This document shows positions 6,537-8,277 of a stretch of 8,277 nt of DNA, piece by piece. The notes beneath the pieces are model-generated. The model did no database searches. It was not told where the DNA came from and saw only the letters and a list, made by a program, of their open reading frames with translations. This DNA is from S012-113 sp039714715. GTDB taxonomy: Bacteria; Bacteroidota; Bacteroidia; Cytophagales; Cyclobacteriaceae. How positions within the stretch are numbered: position 1 is the stretch's first letter; every line of letters starts with the position of its first letter. The translations under genes were made by a program, and so were the position numbers. The stretch spans positions 1 to 8,277 of the forward strand of contig JBDLIU010000203.1 of NCBI GenBank assembly GCA_039714715.1. Reading direction: 5' to 3'.

Positions 6537-7127
6537 TTAGTAGCGTACATGTTTTACTCTTCTTCTGATCCATGCAGTTACAAAAAATATAACTAAAGCA
6601 ATTACAGTAAAACCTAATGCAAACCATCCCTCAGACATGCCTAACCACTCTGTTATCCTAATGTGGCCAAGGCTACCTGTATTATACCAAGGTTCTATAA
6701 TTGGGTATATCCATGAATAAAGCAGAATTCCTACAAACAGCGCCCCTGTGAACACCCAACCATCAAGTTTACCAATAGCTACAGCACAAAGACTTGTTCC
6801 TGGGCAAAATCCTCCGGTAATAAAACCAAAACCCATGATCACGCCTCCAACGGCAGCAGAAAAGATAAATGTAGGATGCACATAAAGCACCTCGTAGTCT
6901 ATCAAACCAAAATAGCCCATATAAAGCAACCCTATAAGGGCCACAAGCATCGCAGTAAAGAATACTCGTATTACTGCAAAATCATACCCATAGAAAACTC
7001 CAATTAGTTTACGCGATGACGAAAACCCGGAGGCTTCCATGATATATCCGAAAGCCATTCCTATAAAGAGTGCAATCACATAATTCCACTCTGCTGATAC
7101 TTCTCCAAAATATGTTAAAGGTCCCAT
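6537..7127 (-). CDS. YeeE/YedE (DUF395) family half-transporter for a sulfur compound, subunit 2
   Basis: A 196-residue integral membrane protein with about five hydrophobic helices (near 15-31, 54-75, 86-106, 124-144 and 167-187). It carries the family signature GFITGGFCPGTSLCAVAIGK (101-120) with C108 and C114. In the fused thiosulfate transporter TsuA/YeeE, conserved cysteines in such motifs line the substrate path. Proteins of about 180-200 residues are half-size members that are usually encoded in pairs (PmpA/PmpB type), as here with the gene 17 bp upstream. The expected substrate is thiosulfate or another small sulfur species crossing the inner membrane. The neighbouring NrfD subunit and rhodanese-fold proteins support this. 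The exact substrate and the direction of transport are not visible. Confidence 0.88.
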   Translation of the reverse strand: MGPLTYFGEVSAEWNYVIALFIGMAFGYIMEASGFSSSRKLIGVFYGYDFAVIRVFFTAMLVALIGLLYMGYFGLIDYEVLYVHPTFIFSAAVGGVIMGFGFITGGFCPGTSLCAVAIGKLDGWVFTGALFVGILLYSWIYPIIEPWYNTGSLGHIRITEWLGMSEGWFALGFTVIALVIFFVTAWIRRRVKHVRY

Positions 7128-7144
7128 AATTTTCTATTTCGCAT

Positions 7145-7678
7145 TTATTGAATCCATAATTTTCTAAACAAGTACGCCACTAGATAGGCTGTACCAAAAA
7201 TTCCTGCCATTGTAATAAAGCCCCCAAGTGAGAGCACAGCTGCACCACTTAGTGCTGCACCACTGGTGCAACCTCTTGCAAATTGCGAACCTATACCAAA
7301 CAATAACCCTCCTATTGCTGCCCACATTAACCTTTTCTTAGATGTTATATGGGGCGCATGCTGTACCCTGAACTTTACACGTCCTGAAAGGGCTCCTGAA
7401 AGGAACGCTCCAGCCAAAATTCCAATGGTCTCAAACATCAACCAGTTCTTCATAGGATTTCTACCTTCTTCGAAATACTTGCTATAGTATTTTGAACGTT
7501 CTGCGTAATCATGTGCAACGGTTTCTACAGTTGCCACAACAGCACTTTTTGTGCCACCAGTAGCTCCTACACCTCGCCCTGTAATATAAAAGGTAAGTAT
7601 TAATAGTAACCCCAGCATCAGGCCCCCGAAATATGGGTTCCAATATATATGTGTGTTATCTTCTTTCCAGAATTTCAT
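7145..7678 (-). CDS. YeeE/YedE (DUF395) family half-transporter for a sulfur compound, subunit 1
   Basis: A 177-residue integral membrane protein, partner of the half-transporter encoded directly downstream. Helices lie near 15-33, 82-99, 116-133 and 147-170. The family signature is GSQFARGCTSGAALSG (130-145), with the single cysteine C137 in the RGCTSG motif typical of the first member of such pairs. A hydrophilic segment (about 50-78, VETVAHDYAERSKYYSKYF) sits between helices 1 and 2 and is probably an extramembrane loop. It starts 18 bp after the NrfD-type stop, in the same operon. Together the two halves would supply three motif cysteines. There is no fused or adjacent TusA-like protein in the window, although YeeE transporters often have one. 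Confidence 0.88.
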   Translation of the reverse strand: MKFWKEDNTHIYWNPYFGGLMLGLLLILTFYITGRGVGATGGTKSAVVATVETVAHDYAERSKYYSKYFEEGRNPMKNWLMFETIGILAGAFLSGALSGRVKFRVQHAPHITSKKRLMWAAIGGLLFGIGSQFARGCTSGAALSGAAVLSLGGFITMAGIFGTAYLVAYLFRKLWIQ

Positions 7679-7696
7679 TTTCTTCTAATTTTCTGT

Positions 7697-8277
7697 TTAA
7701 TACAAATACCTTGTTAACTGTCCTGCATCTACCATAACAAATCGGAATACCAGACCACCCATAATTACCAACAAGGCTGGCACAATAGCAGGTACTTTAA
7801 ATCCAATTAACTCGAGAATTTCCAAAATTGCCGGGAATGTTAATCCAAGCAATACCACAAATACCCAGAATGCTACTGTAAACTCACCACCGAGAATTAG
7901 CTCTGCAGCTTCGAGCTGAACCTGCGAACCAGCCATCATTCCCATTACAAGGTGTGTAATCAGGAATAGTTCAATAGCAATCAGTACCAAATCAATCATA
8001 CTAAACCACCTTCGTTCATCGTGTGACTTTGAGAGCATAATAATCGCTGCCGCCCCGGTAGATAAACCTGATGTCAGGAACAATGGCCCCAATATTGAGT
8101 TATTCCAAAGCGGACGCGCATTAAATGCTGATAGAAGTATACCTGTATAGATACCAAGAATAATTGTTGATGGTACCAGTATCCAGGCAAGGATCTTCTT
8201 ATTGTCATTTATAAAGTCTATCGCCCAACTTGCATAAGACCAGATTCCTTCATCCCACTTCCACTTAGGGAAGTACT
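7697..8277 (-). CDS. nrfD: NrfD/PsrC-family membrane subunit, 5' end beyond the window
   Basis: This is the C-terminal 192 or so residues of a polytopic NrfD/PsrC-type protein, the quinone-interacting membrane anchor of molybdopterin or iron-sulfur oxidoreductases such as polysulfide reductase. The frame stays open from the window edge, and the readable part begins YFPKWKWDEGIWSYASWAID. The signature region GIYTGILLSAFNARPLWNN is followed by LGPLFLTSGLSTGAAA, then further helices, ending with VFRFVMVDAGQL as in family C termini. Five membrane helices are visible. The family is usually above 300 residues, so the N-terminal third or more is missing. A TTG at 8090-8092 could be taken as a start but lies inside the conserved domain. 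The symbol is a family label only. Catalytic and iron-sulfur subunits are expected upstream, outside the window. Confidence 0.9.
   Translation of the reverse strand, partial: YFPKWKWDEGIWSYASWAIDFINDNKKILAWILVPSTIILGIYTGILLSAFNARPLWNNSILGPLFLTSGLSTGAAAIIMLSKSHDERRWFSMIDLVLIAIELFLITHLVMGMMAGSQVQLEAAELILGGEFTVAFWVFVVLLGLTFPAILEILELIGFKVPAIVPALLVIMGGLVFRFVMVDAGQLTRYLY

Noticed and set aside
7266..7487. Plus-strand frame opposite the first half-transporter
   Set aside because: It is antisense to a gene with clear DUF395 motifs and has no support of its own.
8090..8092. TTG as start codon of the NrfD-type gene
   Set aside because: The frame continues upstream to the window edge with typical NrfD sequence (GIYTGILLSAFNARPLW), so the gene begins outside the window.
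1..8277. Mobile element, CRISPR array, tRNA or rRNA
   Set aside because: I saw no transposase or integrase, no regularly spaced repeats and no RNA gene signatures on either strand.

Overview
The window looks like chromosomal DNA of a Bacteroidota bacterium, most likely of the Cytophagales type. It is AT-rich. Start codons have no convincing Shine-Dalgarno sequences. Several start regions carry the Bacteroidota -7 element TAnnTTTG (TAAGTTTG, TAGTTTTG, TACCTTTA). The sensor kinase/OmpR-type regulator pair and the lipoprotein lactonase are also of familiar Bacteroidota types. I saw no rRNA, tRNA, CRISPR array, insertion sequence or integrase.

Left part (1-3511, all minus strand): an OmpR-family response regulator cut by the window's left edge, overlapped by 4 bases (ATGA) by the gene of its membrane histidine kinase. 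The kinase starts at GTG, with a candidate promoter and a perfect inverted repeat just upstream. Upstream of these lies a lipoprotein of the 6-phosphogluconolactonase-like seven-bladed propeller family.

Middle (3512-5034): a 139-bp divergent promoter region separates the lactonase from a plus-strand Gfo/Idh/MocA-family oxidoreductase resembling the IolW/YdgJ scyllo-inositol dehydrogenases. It is followed by a small two-helix membrane protein (DUF3185-like) with its own good promoter.

Right part (5035-8277, minus strand): the 3' end of a tight operon with gaps of 17-25 bp. It runs NrfD/PsrC-type membrane quinone-interacting subunit (5' end outside the window), two half-size YeeE/YedE (DUF395) sulfur-compound transporter subunits, then two membrane-anchored or exported rhodanese-fold proteins. 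It ends at a strand-specific intrinsic terminator 160 bp past the last stop. The gene content points to handling of inorganic sulfur compounds (thiosulfate, polysulfide or a persulfide) at the cytoplasmic membrane. A molybdopterin catalytic subunit and an iron-sulfur subunit are expected just beyond the right edge.

The most interesting signal is in the two rhodanese-fold proteins. Both have lost the catalytic cysteine from the active-site loop. Both end in the same 15-residue tail VVVRKKEKKAAEGGC, whose last residue is the only cysteine in each protein. The tails differ at six synonymous codon positions and no amino-acid position, while the rest of the two proteins is strongly diverged. I read this as a conserved basic swinging arm with a terminal thiol, possibly a periplasmic sulfane-sulfur carrier that works with the NrfD reductase or the YeeE channel pair. 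That function is inference; the tail, the missing cysteines and the synonymous pattern are visible in the sequence.
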